A program made the translations under genes and the position numbers. Positions 32,461 to 41,742 of a stretch of 64,000 bases of DNA are shown piece after piece; position 1 is the stretch's first letter; each line of letters opens with the position of its first letter. This DNA comes from Polynucleobacter sp. AP-Nino-20-G2. Its GTDB lineage: Bacteria > Pseudomonadota > Gammaproteobacteria > Burkholderiales > Burkholderiaceae. The DNA is taken from the NCBI RefSeq assembly GCF_018688235.1, contig NZ_CP061313.1, positions 913,130-977,129 on the forward strand, read 5' to 3'. The notes below the pieces were generated by a model. It was not told where the DNA came from and searched no databases. It saw only the letters and a list, made by a program, of their open reading frames with translations.

Positions 32461-34449
32461 ATGGCTACCCGTAAAACTTCCGAATACAGCGAATCATCGA
32501 TTCAGGTCCTAAAAGGGCTAGAACCCGTCCGTCAACGGCCGGGAATGTACACCCGCACAGACAATCCTTTGCACATCATTCAGGAGGTGTTGGATAACGC
32601 TTCTGATGAGGCATTGGGAGGATTTGGCAAGCAGATCATCGTTACTTTGCATACCGATGGAAGTGTCAGTATTGAGGATGATGGTCGCGGTATTCCGGTG
32701 GGAATGCATCCAACTGAGAAGTTACCAGTTGTAGAAATCGTATTTACTCAACTTCATGCTGGCGGCAAGTTTGAAAAAGGCACTGGCGGTGCTTATGCAT
32801 TCTCCGGCGGCTTGCACGGTGTTGGTGTATCCGTTACCAATGCTTTATCTAAGCGTTTAGAAGTCACGGTCTGGCGCGAAGGCCAGGTCTCTACCTTGAC
32901 CTTTGCGGACGGCAAAGTGATCGAGAAGCTCAAATCCGTTGCGTCCGGAAAAGAAGATAAGTCCCATGGCACGCGCGTACGCGCTTGGCCTGATGGCAAA
33001 TTTTTTGATAGCTCTGCCATTCCAATGCCAGAGTTGATTCGCTTATTGCGCTCCAAGGCAGTGTTGCTGCCAGGCGTCAAAGTAACCCTCATTCAAGAAA
33101 AATCCGGCGAGAGTCAAACTTGGCAATACGCGCAAGGTTTGCGTGGCTACCTCAATGAGGCAATGGCTCAAGCAGGTCATGGCGCAGAAGTTATTCCACC
33201 ATTTGAAGGCGAGCAATATGCCACTGGGAATGGAGATGACGATTCATTTGCTGAAGGTGAGGGCGCGGCTTGGGTAGTCTGTTGGACCGAAGACGGTGCG
33301 CCAGTACGCGAGAGTTATGTGAACTTGATTCCTACTCCTGCTGGCGGAACCCATGAAAGCGGTTTGCGCGAAGGTCTCTTTAATGCTGTTAAAGGTTTTA
33401 TTGAAATGCATGCTTTGCAGCCTAAAGGTGTGAAGTTGATGCCAGAGGACGTGTTTGCTAGAGCATCATTTATTTTGTCCGCTAAAGTGTTGGATCCCCA
33501 ATTCCAAGGGCAAATCAAAGAGCGTCTGAATTCTCGAGATGCGGTGCGTTTGGTTTCCGGATATGCGAAGTCCGCATTAGAGCTTTGGCTCAATGAGCAT
33601 GTTGATTACGGTCGCAAGCTGGCTGACTTGGTCATTAAGCAGGCGCAAGCGAGAACACGTGCTGGCCAAAAAGTAGAAAAGAAAAAATCATCAGGCGTAG
33701 CTGTTTTGCCTGGAAAATTGACGGATTGCGAGAGTCAAGATACTGGCCTCAATGAAATTTTCCTTGTCGAGGGTGACTCTGCGGGTGGTTCGGCGAAGAT
33801 GGGTCGCAATAAAGAATATCAAGCAATCTTGCCGCTGCGCGGCAAAGTATTAAACACCTGGGAGGCAGAGCGCGATCGCCTGTTTGCCAATAATGAAGTG
33901 CATGACATTGCCGTGGCGATTGGCGTTGATCCACACGGTGCAAATGACACTCCTGATTTGTCCAACTTACGTTATGGCAAAGTTTGTATCTTGTCGGATG
34001 CGGACGTAGACGGTGCGCATATTCAAGTCTTGTTATTAACCCTGTTCTATAAGCATTTCCCGAAGTTAATTGAACTGGGTCACGTGCATATCTCTCGTCC
34101 ACCATTATTTAGAGTGGATGCCCCAGCGCGCGGCAAAAAGCCGGCACAAAAGATTTACGCCTTGGACGCAAATGAACTGCAAGCAATTGAAGATAAGTTG
34201 CGCAAGGATGGAGTTAAAGAATCCGCTTGGCAAATTTCTCGCTTTAAAGGTCTGGGAGAGATGAGTGCCGAGCAATTGTGGGATACCACTTTGAATCCAG
34301 ATACCCGTCGCCTGTTACCGGTGACATTGGGAAGTTGGACTGAAGATGAAACAATTAAAACAATGGATATGTTGATGGGCAAATCCGAATCCGGGGCGCG
34401 CCGAGATTGGTTGGAAGAGCGCGGTAATGAAGTGGAGGCGGATATCTAA
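32461..34449 (+). CDS. parE: DNA topoisomerase IV subunit B
   Basis: ATPase subunit that works with ParC to unlink chromosomes. GHKL motifs are seen (LDNASDEALGG; DDGRGIPVG; GGLHGVGVSVTNALS) and the TOPRIM signature LVEGDSAGGSA plus DADVDGAH follow. The 662 residues match ParE and are well below GyrB size (about 800 in proteobacteria), and parC follows directly (TAATG overlap), so it is parE, not gyrB. Confidence 0.95.
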   Translation: MATRKTSEYSESSIQVLKGLEPVRQRPGMYTRTDNPLHIIQEVLDNASDEALGGFGKQIIVTLHTDGSVSIEDDGRGIPVGMHPTEKLPVVEIVFTQLHAGGKFEKGTGGAYAFSGGLHGVGVSVTNALSKRLEVTVWREGQVSTLTFADGKVIEKLKSVASGKEDKSHGTRVRAWPDGKFFDSSAIPMPELIRLLRSKAVLLPGVKVTLIQEKSGESQTWQYAQGLRGYLNEAMAQAGHGAEVIPPFEGEQYATGNGDDDSFAEGEGAAWVVCWTEDGAPVRESYVNLIPTPAGGTHESGLREGLFNAVKGFIEMHALQPKGVKLMPEDVFARASFILSAKVLDPQFQGQIKERLNSRDAVRLVSGYAKSALELWLNEHVDYGRKLADLVIKQAQARTRAGQKVEKKKSSGVAVLPGKLTDCESQDTGLNEIFLVEGDSAGGSAKMGRNKEYQAILPLRGKVLNTWEAERDRLFANNEVHDIAVAIGVDPHGANDTPDLSNLRYGKVCILSDADVDGAHIQVLLLTLFYKHFPKLIELGHVHISRPPLFRVDAPARGKKPAQKIYALDANELQAIEDKLRKDGVKESAWQISRFKGLGEMSAEQLWDTTLNPDTRRLLPVTLGSWTEDETIKTMDMLMGKSESGARRDWLEERGNEVEADI

Positions 34450-36902
34450 TGGCTATTAAAAAAACTCCTGGCGATGCAGGTGCTATTGAGCAGGCGGATT
34501 TATTTTCAAGCGCTGCCGATCCTATCGAGATGGATATTGTTGAGGTGGATGCGCCAGCTTTGGCATCTACTGGCGGCCCTAATGATCCGCACGACCCTAA
34601 GGTGGTAGAGCTTAACGAGGACGACAAAGATAGCTTAACGCTAGCAGTTTATGCGGAGCGTGCTTATCTTGATTACGCGATTAGCGTGGTTAAAGGTCGC
34701 GCCTTGCCTGATGTATCCGATGGTCAAAAACCAGTTCAACGTCGTATCTTGTTCTCCATGAGTGAGATGGGTTTGCGTGCGGATGCTAAGCCAGTCAAGA
34801 GTGCTCGTGTAGTGGGTGATGTGCTGGGTAAATTTCACCCGCATGGTGACCAATCAGCATATGACGCCTTGGTGCGTTTGGCGCAGAGCTTCTCTTTGCG
34901 CTACCCCTTAATTGATGGTCAAGGTAACTTCGGTTCTCGCGATGGCGATGGCGCAGCTGCGATGCGTTATACCGAGGCGCGCCTAACCAAGATTGCCAGC
35001 TTGTTATTGAGTGAGATCGATGAGGGTACGGTCGATTTCGCACCCAACTACGATGGCTCGTTCCAAGAACCAAAACTATTGCCCGCTCGTTTGCCATTTG
35101 TTTTGCTTAATGGTGCATCAGGTATTGCCGTGGGTATGGCGACCGAAATTCCTTCGCATAACTTGCGTGAGGTGGCTAGTGCTGCGATTGCATTAATGAA
35201 GTCGCCGAAGATGACTACCCCCGAGCTTTTGGAAATCATCCCAGGACCAGACTATCCGGGTGGCGGTCAGATTATTTCCTCCACGGCAGAGATTGCTCAG
35301 ATCTATGAAACTGGCCGTGGCAGCCTAAAGGTGCGCGCCCGCTGGTCTATTGAAGAGTTAGCAAGAGGCCAATGGCAAATTGTGGTGAATGAATTGCCGC
35401 CTTCAACCTCATCTCAGCGCGTGCTGCAAGAGATTGAAGAGATTACCAATCCTAAAGTAAAGGTTGGCAAGAAAACCTTAACGCCAGAACAAAACAATCT
35501 GAAGTCCACTATCTTGAATGTCTTGGATGGTGTGCGTGATGAGTCGAGCAAAGATGCGGCAGTACGCCTAGTGTTCGAGCCAAAGAGCAAGAATATTGAC
35601 GTCAATGAATTTGTTAACTTGCTGCTTGCTCATACTTCATTGGAATCCAATGCCCCAATGAATTTGGTGATGATTGGTACCGACGGTCGTCCACGCCAAA
35701 AGGGTCTAAAGGAAATCATTTCAGAATGGATTTCTTTCAGGGTCGGCACAGTGACTCGTCGTACTCAGCATCGATTAAATAAAGTAAAAGACCGTATGCA
35801 TATTTTGGAGGGACGTTTAACCGTTCTTCTGAATATTGATAAAGTCATTAAGATCATTCGCAATAGCGATGAGCCTAAAGCGGACTTGATGAAGGAATTC
35901 AAGTTGAGCGAACGTCAGGCCGAAGATATTTTGGATATCCGCTTGCGTCAGTTAGCTCGCTTAGAGGGAATCAAAATTGAGCAGGAGCTCAAAGAGCTGA
36001 AGTCTGAACGCGAAGATCTTGAAGGTTTATTGCAAAGCGATACTGTTTTGCGTAAACGTATCATCAAAGAGATTGAGTCTGACATGAAGGAGTTCGGCGA
36101 TGATCGTCGCACTCTCATTTTGGAAGATAAGCGCGCTGTAGCGGAAACCAAGGTTCTGGATGAGCCTGTCACAGTCATTGTTTCTCAAAAGGGTTGGGTG
36201 CGTGTTCGTCAAGGTCATGAACATGATGCAACTCAGTTTGGCTTTAAGGCGGGCGATGGCTTGTACGGCACTTTCGAGTGTCGCACTGTTGATGTGATGC
36301 AAGGTTTTGGTAGCGATGGCCGCGTTTACACAGTCCCTGTCAGTGAGTTACCTGGAGCCCGGGGTGATGGTTCGCCATTAACAAGCTTTGTGAATTTGGC
36401 GGCCGGCTCTCAGATGGTTGCCTATTACGCAGGTCAGCCAGATGATTTGGTGCTCATTTCTACAAGAGCTGGTAACGGCTTCTTGGCCAACGTTGCCGAT
36501 ATGACGACTCGCAATAAGGCTGGTAAATCCTTTGTTGGAATTGACAGCAAATTCCCTGGCGGAGATGCCCCTTTGGGCGCAGCTAAAGTCACTGCCGGCA
36601 TGAAGCAGGTTGCTTGCTTATCTGAAAACTCCAAATTATTAGTTTTCCCTCTCGATGAGTTGAAGCGCTTGCCGACTGGCGGTAAAGGTGTGATTTTGAT
36701 GGGTCTGGATGATAAAGAGAAGTTGGCATCCGCTATTGCGGTAGGACCTGACGGCGCAACCTATTCTGGTGCTGGTCGTGCGGGTAAACCAACTGAGCTT
36801 AGTCTCGATGCGAAGACCTTAAAGTCATTTGCGGGCAATCGCGCACGCAAAGGTCATTTTGTCGAGCCGCGTCTGAAAGATGGAAAGTTAAAGGCGAACT
36901 GA
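34449..36902 (+). CDS. parC: DNA topoisomerase IV subunit A
   Basis: Cleaves and rejoins DNA. The active tyrosine is Y174 in AAMRYTEARL. The 817 residues are longer than usual (about 750), mainly through an acidic N-terminal extension of around 55 residues (DAGAIEQADLFSSAADPIE) before the conserved LTLAVYAERAYLDYAISVVKGRALPD. The C-terminal half has the beta-pinwheel pattern. Its ATG overlaps the parE stop by one base. A strong terminator follows. Confidence 0.95.
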   Translation: MAIKKTPGDAGAIEQADLFSSAADPIEMDIVEVDAPALASTGGPNDPHDPKVVELNEDDKDSLTLAVYAERAYLDYAISVVKGRALPDVSDGQKPVQRRILFSMSEMGLRADAKPVKSARVVGDVLGKFHPHGDQSAYDALVRLAQSFSLRYPLIDGQGNFGSRDGDGAAAMRYTEARLTKIASLLLSEIDEGTVDFAPNYDGSFQEPKLLPARLPFVLLNGASGIAVGMATEIPSHNLREVASAAIALMKSPKMTTPELLEIIPGPDYPGGGQIISSTAEIAQIYETGRGSLKVRARWSIEELARGQWQIVVNELPPSTSSQRVLQEIEEITNPKVKVGKKTLTPEQNNLKSTILNVLDGVRDESSKDAAVRLVFEPKSKNIDVNEFVNLLLAHTSLESNAPMNLVMIGTDGRPRQKGLKEIISEWISFRVGTVTRRTQHRLNKVKDRMHILEGRLTVLLNIDKVIKIIRNSDEPKADLMKEFKLSERQAEDILDIRLRQLARLEGIKIEQELKELKSEREDLEGLLQSDTVLRKRIIKEIESDMKEFGDDRRTLILEDKRAVAETKVLDEPVTVIVSQKGWVRVRQGHEHDATQFGFKAGDGLYGTFECRTVDVMQGFGSDGRVYTVPVSELPGARGDGSPLTSFVNLAAGSQMVAYYAGQPDDLVLISTRAGNGFLANVADMTTRNKAGKSFVGIDSKFPGGDAPLGAAKVTAGMKQVACLSENSKLLVFPLDELKRLPTGGKGVILMGLDDKEKLASAIAVGPDGATYSGAGRAGKPTELSLDAKTLKSFAGNRARKGHFVEPRLKDGKLKAN

Positions 36903-36922
36903 GTTCAATTTGGCGTTCATAC

Positions 36923-36952
36923 AAAACCCGATCAGTAGCTTGATCGGGTTTT
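36923..36952. terminator. rho-independent terminator after parC
   Basis: Perfect 12-bp stem AAAACCCGATCA/TGATCGGGTTTT with a T-run to 36956. It also reaches the XdhC stop, ending that convergent gene. Confidence 0.9.
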
Positions 36953-36954
36953 TT

Positions 36955-37914
36955 TTAAACTTTCTTGGGTATAGCAACACCATATTTGACGGCAATCACT
37001 TCCGCCAAAATAGATACAGCGATTTCCGGCGGAGTGAGAGCACCAATATGAAGCCCCACGGGGCCATGTAAGCGCTCAACTTGCTCTCTTGATACATCAA
37101 ACTCTAGTAAGCGCTCTTTGCGTTTTTGTGTGTTCACGCGACTGCCTAAGGCGCCGACATAGAAGGCTGATGACTTGAGAGCCTCCATGAGCGCCATATC
37201 ATCCAATTTGGGATCATGGGTTAAGGCAACTACAGCCGTGTGTGAATCTACACCGATCTCCAGCAGTACGTCATCCGGCATACCCTTGATAAATTGAATA
37301 TGCTCGCGATCTATTCCTTCGGCATATTCCTCACGGGGATCAATCACAATGACCTCAAAATCAGAGGCCAAGGCAAAATCAGCCGTATATAGGGAGAGCT
37401 GTCCTGCGCCAATGATGACCATGCGCCAACGGGGACCATAAGTCGTCTTCATCAATTTCTCATTGCAGACAAAAGGGGTATTTCGGGTGCCTGGCTCAAG
37501 TGAAGATTTGCCGCTACTCAAATCAATCGTGCGGGAAGTAATTTGATGATTGGAGATTGCGTGCAGAATTTCCTCTAAAACGGAGAGCTCAGGCTTGGGC
37601 TCCACGAGCAATCGCAGGGTGCCACCACAAGGCAAGCCAAAACGGGCGGCCTCCTGCTGGCTTACTCCATACACAACCATCTCCGGAGTGTCTTTGGTGA
37701 GAATTTCAGTCTGAACTCTGCGAATGAGATCATCTTCGACGCAACCACCTGAAACTGAGCCCATCACCTGCCCATCTTGTCGGATTGCCACCCATGAGCT
37801 TACAGGTCTTGGTGCCGAGCCCCAGGTTTGTACAACAGTGGCAATTGCCACTTGATGCCCATTTTTAAGCCAATCAACGGCTGCCTTTAAAACGCTTAAA
37901 TCGGTGCTATTCAT
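36955..37914 (-). CDS. XdhC/CoxI family protein
   Basis: Maturation factor for molybdenum hydroxylases, which binds and sulfurates the molybdenum cofactor. The N-terminal VVQTWGSAPRPVSSW, GSVSGGCVEDD and GLPCGGTLRLLVEP are the family's first domain, and the second is a Rossmann part (VIIGAGQLSLYTADFA; VALTHDPKLDDMAL). Length 319 fits. A cytidylyltransferase-like gene diverges 75 bases away, matching a maturation theme. The window contains no molybdenum hydroxylase enzyme. Confidence 0.88.
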   Translation of the reverse strand: MNSTDLSVLKAAVDWLKNGHQVAIATVVQTWGSAPRPVSSWVAIRQDGQVMGSVSGGCVEDDLIRRVQTEILTKDTPEMVVYGVSQQEAARFGLPCGGTLRLLVEPKPELSVLEEILHAISNHQITSRTIDLSSGKSSLEPGTRNTPFVCNEKLMKTTYGPRWRMVIIGAGQLSLYTADFALASDFEVIVIDPREEYAEGIDREHIQFIKGMPDDVLLEIGVDSHTAVVALTHDPKLDDMALMEALKSSAFYVGALGSRVNTQKRKERLLEFDVSREQVERLHGPVGLHIGALTPPEIAVSILAEVIAVKYGVAIPKKV

Positions 37915-37989
37915 GTTTGATCTTAGTTTTGTCTTATTACTTTTTGTATTTATTATTTATTTGTCGCCAGTTTAATTATTATCACCCTA

Positions 37990-38637
37990 ATGACAACTTT
38001 AAGCTCCATCACTCAGCAACCGCTACGCTTGGCGATTTTGTTGCTCGCAGCTGGCGAGGGTAGTCGTTTGGGTTCTTACCCAAAAGGTCTACTTATGAGA
38101 GAGGGCAAGACGCTGATTGAGCGTTTTGCTAAAGCAACTCAATCCTTCAAGCCAGTTGAGTTTGTTGCGGTGACAGGATTTCATGTTGAAGCGATAAAAG
38201 CTGAAGTTGCCAGGGTGAATCTGGAGCTTTCACACAAAATCCAGTTAATCCACAATCCTCATGCTGATCGAGGTCAAGCCTCATCGGTCAGGTTGGGTTT
38301 AGAAACTCTCCATGGTCAATTTGATGTGCTGTTGATTGCGCTCTCTGATCAACCTGAAGTAGGTGCCGCTGAAATTGCCCAATTACTTGATCAGTTTTCC
38401 GTTCGGCAGGAGGGCAAGGAAATCATTCTCCCGATTGCAAATGGACAGCGAGGCAATCCTATCTTGTTTTCGAGGCAGGCGATTCAGAATATTTTGGCGC
38501 TACCGAATATGGTTTGTCGTCCGTACATGGATGCGCATGAGGACCAGGTTCATTTCATGGAAACTGAAAATACCGCTTTTGTGCTGGATGTCGATACACC
38601 GCAAGACATCCAGACTTTTCAACTCAGCAAGAATTAA
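37990..38637 (+). CDS. MobA/MocA-like nucleotidyltransferase
   Basis: The 215-residue protein has the NTP-transferase signature LLLAAGEGSRLGSYPKGLL near residue 17, and ALSDQPEVGAAEI further on, as in MocA (CTP:molybdopterin cytidylyltransferase). It probably makes the cytosine-dinucleotide form of the molybdenum cofactor or the guanine form; the sequence does not settle which. Divergent XdhC and downstream CoxD/E-like genes support a CO-dehydrogenase type maturation role. Confidence 0.78.
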   Translation: MTTLSSITQQPLRLAILLLAAGEGSRLGSYPKGLLMREGKTLIERFAKATQSFKPVEFVAVTGFHVEAIKAEVARVNLELSHKIQLIHNPHADRGQASSVRLGLETLHGQFDVLLIALSDQPEVGAAEIAQLLDQFSVRQEGKEIILPIANGQRGNPILFSRQAIQNILALPNMVCRPYMDAHEDQVHFMETENTAFVLDVDTPQDIQTFQLSKN

Positions 38638-38646
38638 ATTGCTGTA

Positions 38647-39108
38647 TTAGATTTCAGCAATTAGTTCAATTTCAACGCAAGCACCCAGGGGGATTTGCGC
38701 TACACCGAAGGCGCTCCTGGCATGTTTGCCGGCGTCACCAAACACCTCAAAGAGTAATTCAGAGCAACCATTAATGACCAAATGTTGCTCCGTGAATTCT
38801 GCGGTGGAATTGACAAGACCCATCACCTTAACAATGCGCTTCACTTTATCTAGTGATCCCAGATGATTCTGTAAGGTGGAGATCAGATCAATCGCAATCG
38901 ATTTGGCAGCCGCTTTGCCTGTCTCAGTATCCATATTGGAGCCCAGTTTTCCGACCCAAGGTTTGCCATCTTTCTTCGCAATATGGCCAGAAAGAAATAC
39001 GGTATTGCCAGTAGTTGCAGCCATGACATATGCGGCGGCAGGAGGGCCTGGTGGTGGTAATTCAATGCCAAGGTTTTTAAGGCGATCGCTAATGTGGTTT
39101 GTCGACAT
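38647..39108 (-). CDS. RidA/YjgF family protein
   Basis: The 153-residue protein has the RidA fold: GNTVFLSGHIAKKDGKPWVGKLG, and toward the end ARSAFGVAQIPLGACVEIELIAEI with the conserved Arg that binds carboxylate. It may remove reactive imines. The first 12 or so residues (DRLKNLGIELPPPGPPAAAYV) are the RidA subgroup around YoaB/YjgH with proline-rich opening. It is transcribed from the same strand as the VWA and MoxR genes. Confidence 0.85.
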   Translation of the reverse strand: MSTNHISDRLKNLGIELPPPGPPAAAYVMAATTGNTVFLSGHIAKKDGKPWVGKLGSNMDTETGKAAAKSIAIDLISTLQNHLGSLDKVKRIVKVMGLVNSTAEFTEQHLVINGCSELLFEVFGDAGKHARSAFGVAQIPLGACVEIELIAEI

Positions 39109-39138
39109 GTTTATCTCTAGTTGTGGGATGTTGAAATC

Positions 39139-40314
39139 TTACTTGGAAAGTTGACGCATGGCACTTTCAAGGCCATTTAAGGTTACGGGGTACATCCGAT
39201 CTTGCATGAGTCCTCGCATAATATCGATTGACTGACGATATTGCCAAACAGACTCGGGCTCGGGATTTAACCATGCGAAATGCGGGAAGTGTTCAATTAG
39301 TCGATTGATCCAGGTGGCGCCAGCTTCTTTATTGTTGTATTCAACAGAGCCATTTGGGCTCAGAATTTCATAGGGTGACATCGTCGCATCGCCAACAAAA
39401 ATTAATTTGTAGTCCGGACCATATTTATTAATGATGTCTTGTGTTGGGGTCGCCTGATCGCGCCTACGACGATTACTTTGCCAGAGATGCTCATAAACGC
39501 AGTTATGGAAGTAGTAGTGTTCAAGATGCTTGAATTCCGTTTTCACCGCGGTAAAGAGTTCAGAGATGCGCTGAATATGGTCATCCATAGATCCGCCGAC
39601 ATCCATCAGCAGTAGAACCTTGACCTGATTGTGACGCTCTGGACGCATTTGAATATCCAGCATCCCAGCATTAGCAGCAGTCGAGTGAATGGTCTTATCT
39701 AAATCCAACTCAAGATTGGAGCCTTCTCTTGCAAATCGTCTCAAGCGACGTAATGCCATTTTGATATTTCGCGTTCCTAGACCAATGTCGCTGTCATAGT
39801 CTTTGAACTCGCGGGCCTCCCACACTTTTATTGCGGTCCTATTTCCTGCGCTCTCACCGCCAATCCGAATTCCCTCGGGGTGATAGCCGCTATGACCAAA
39901 TGGGGAGGAGCCACCAGCGCCAATCCATTTATTGCCTCCCCCATGCCATTCTTTTTGCTCTTTCATCAACTCTTGAAGGCGTTTTTGTAAAGCCTCGGGG
40001 CCGCCTAATTTTTGTAGAGCTGCTTTTTCCTCATCGCTGAGAATGCGTTGCAGCTTCTTTTCCAGCCAATCGGCTGGAATATCTGGCGATAGGGCGATGA
40101 TCCGTTCAATGCCATTGAAATAAGAGCCAAAAACTTGATCAAAGCGATCAAAGTGTTGTTCGTCTTTTATCAAAGCCATTCTAGCGAGCTGATAAAAATC
40201 ATCGATCGATGGCTCTATCACGCCTGCTTTCAATGCCTCTAGCAAGGTTAAGAATTCCCGCACGGAAACGGGGATCTTAGCCTCTTTTAGGTTAAGGAAA
40301 AATTGAATCAGCAT
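39139..40314 (-). CDS. VWA domain protein, CoxE-like
   Basis: The 391-residue protein has a VWA part in the C-terminal half with the metal-ion site as DVGGSMDDHIQR (a DxGxS variation of MIDAS). An N-terminal helical region and the linker (GGGNKWIGAGGSSPFGHSGYHPEG) are typical of CoxE/YehP-like proteins working with MoxR ATPases. In CO-dehydrogenase operons CoxD and CoxE help insert copper/sulfur at the active site. The MoxR gene is next upstream with 22 bases spacing. Confidence 0.82.
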   Translation of the reverse strand: MLIQFFLNLKEAKIPVSVREFLTLLEALKAGVIEPSIDDFYQLARMALIKDEQHFDRFDQVFGSYFNGIERIIALSPDIPADWLEKKLQRILSDEEKAALQKLGGPEALQKRLQELMKEQKEWHGGGNKWIGAGGSSPFGHSGYHPEGIRIGGESAGNRTAIKVWEAREFKDYDSDIGLGTRNIKMALRRLRRFAREGSNLELDLDKTIHSTAANAGMLDIQMRPERHNQVKVLLLMDVGGSMDDHIQRISELFTAVKTEFKHLEHYYFHNCVYEHLWQSNRRRRDQATPTQDIINKYGPDYKLIFVGDATMSPYEILSPNGSVEYNNKEAGATWINRLIEHFPHFAWLNPEPESVWQYRQSIDIMRGLMQDRMYPVTLNGLESAMRQLSK

Positions 40315-40336
40315 GACTCATTTACTTGTGAAATAT

Positions 40337-41206
40337 TTACCGATGATTTCGGTTCATTTGCACAAGACGCTCGAACAAATGAATGTCTTGTTCATTTTTG
40401 AGTAATGCACCATGCAATGGCGGTACAACAATCTTTTCTTCGGAGCTATAGAGTGCTTGCGCAGGAATTTCTTCCGCTAGTAGTAATTTGAGCCAATCGA
40501 TCAATTCAGAGGTGGAAGGCTTTTTCTTTAAACCGGGTAATGAGCGAATTTGATAGAAAGACTTCAGGGCGGCTTCGAGTAGATCCTGCTTGATATTGGG
40601 GTGGTGCACATCAACAATGCTTTGCATCGTTCCTGCATCAGGGAAGGCAATGTAATGAAAGAAGCAGCGACGCAAGAAGGCATCTGGCAATTCTTTTTCA
40701 TTATTTGAGGTAATGATGACTAAAGGGCGGTGCTTGGCTTTGATGAGCTCACGTGTTTCATAAACATAAAATTCCATGCGATCAATTTCTCGCAGAAGAT
40801 CGTTTGGAAATTCAATATCAGCCTTATCGATTTCATCAATCAATAGAACTACCGGCTCATCTGCCTCAAACGCTTGCCAAAGCACGCCTTTGACAATGTA
40901 GTTTCGAATGTCTTTGACTTTCTCATCCCCCAATTGCGAATCACGCAAGCGGCTAACCGCGTCGTATTCATAGAGGCCTTGTTGAGCCTTGGTGGTGGAT
41001 TTGATGTGCCATTGCATCAGGGGCATATTGAGGGCGGCAGCTACCTCTTCGGCCAACATCGTTTTTCCGGTGCCGGGCTCCCCCTTGATGAGGAGAGGGC
41101 GTTGTAGGGCCATGGCAGCATTCACGGCTAGTTTGAGATCCTCGGTAGCGACATAGCTTTGGGATCCATCAAAGCGGGATTTGGTCTTAGTCATTGTTTT
41201 TGGCAT
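40337..41206 (-). CDS. MoxR-family AAA+ ATPase, CoxD-like
   Basis: The 289-residue ATPase has Walker A GEPGTGKT (about residues 42-49), Walker B VVLLIDEIDKAD, sensor TSNNEKELPDAFLRRCFFHYI. Such MoxR proteins work as chaperones with VWA partners. It starts the minus-strand pair with the CoxE-like gene. The divergent cytochrome gene lies 150 bases away. Confidence 0.88.
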   Translation of the reverse strand: MPKTMTKTKSRFDGSQSYVATEDLKLAVNAAMALQRPLLIKGEPGTGKTMLAEEVAAALNMPLMQWHIKSTTKAQQGLYEYDAVSRLRDSQLGDEKVKDIRNYIVKGVLWQAFEADEPVVLLIDEIDKADIEFPNDLLREIDRMEFYVYETRELIKAKHRPLVIITSNNEKELPDAFLRRCFFHYIAFPDAGTMQSIVDVHHPNIKQDLLEAALKSFYQIRSLPGLKKKPSTSELIDWLKLLLAEEIPAQALYSSEEKIVVPPLHGALLKNEQDIHLFERLVQMNRNHR

Positions 41207-41325
41207 TCAAATTCTGTAAAGAGCGTTCAAGTATAGGTAAAAGGGTCTTTAATTTCAGTGTTTTCACTGATTTTGATGGCCTGAAGTGGAGGGCAGAGCT
41301 CTCTCTCCGCTATACTCTCTCCAAA

Positions 41326-41339
41326 TTGATCTAAATCAA
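41326..41339. promoter_or_regulatory. FNR/ANR-type binding site
   Basis: TTGATctaaATCAA is a perfect FNR consensus (TTGAT-N4-ATCAA). A -10-like TATACT is at 41311-41316, so the box would lie just downstream of that start (repression), or another promoter uses it for activation. Start of the first cytochrome is 41360. Confidence 0.65.
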
Positions 41340-41359
41340 ACTCGTTAATGATGATTTCT

Positions 41360-41725
41360 ATGAAAAAACACCTCATTCTTTCCCAAATCGCCGTATGCGC
41401 AAGCTTAGCTTTTGCTGGTTTTTCAGCCCAGGCTGATGATGTCAAAGGTTCAGCTCAGGCTGGTCAAGGCAAAGTTTGGCTTTGCATTGGTTGCCATTCG
41501 ATTCCTGACTATCGCGCAGACTATCCTTTGGTCTATAAAGTGCCAATGTTAGGTGGTCAAAACGCTGCCTATATCGCTGGTTCACTGGCTGCCTATAAGA
41601 AGGGCGAAAGAAAGCATCCAACTATGCGTTCTATTGCTGCAAGCTTGTCTGATCAAGACATGGCCGATCTTGGCGAATACTATGCTGCGCAAACAGCCAG
41701 CTCACCAAATAACCCATTGAAGTGA
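41360..41725 (+). CDS. periplasmic cytochrome c
   Basis: The 121-residue protein begins with a signal peptide (cleavage near SAQA-DD, about residue 27) and has one heme motif CIGCH and a distal methionine in PMLGGQNAAYIAGSL, the class I plan for small soluble cytochromes. I start at ATG 41360 because the signal sequence begins there; two upstream ATGs only add polar residues. It precedes a second cytochrome gene with 17 bases between, and both follow an FNR-type site. Partner oxidase or dehydrogenase is not in the window. Confidence 0.88.
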   Translation: MKKHLILSQIAVCASLAFAGFSAQADDVKGSAQAGQGKVWLCIGCHSIPDYRADYPLVYKVPMLGGQNAAYIAGSLAAYKKGERKHPTMRSIAASLSDQDMADLGEYYAAQTASSPNNPLK

Positions 41726-41742
41726 TATTTAGAGGCACGTTT

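Noticed and set aside
32461..34449. gyrB
   Set aside because: At 662 residues and directly coupled to parC it fits ParE; proteobacterial GyrB would have the extra TOPRIM insertion.
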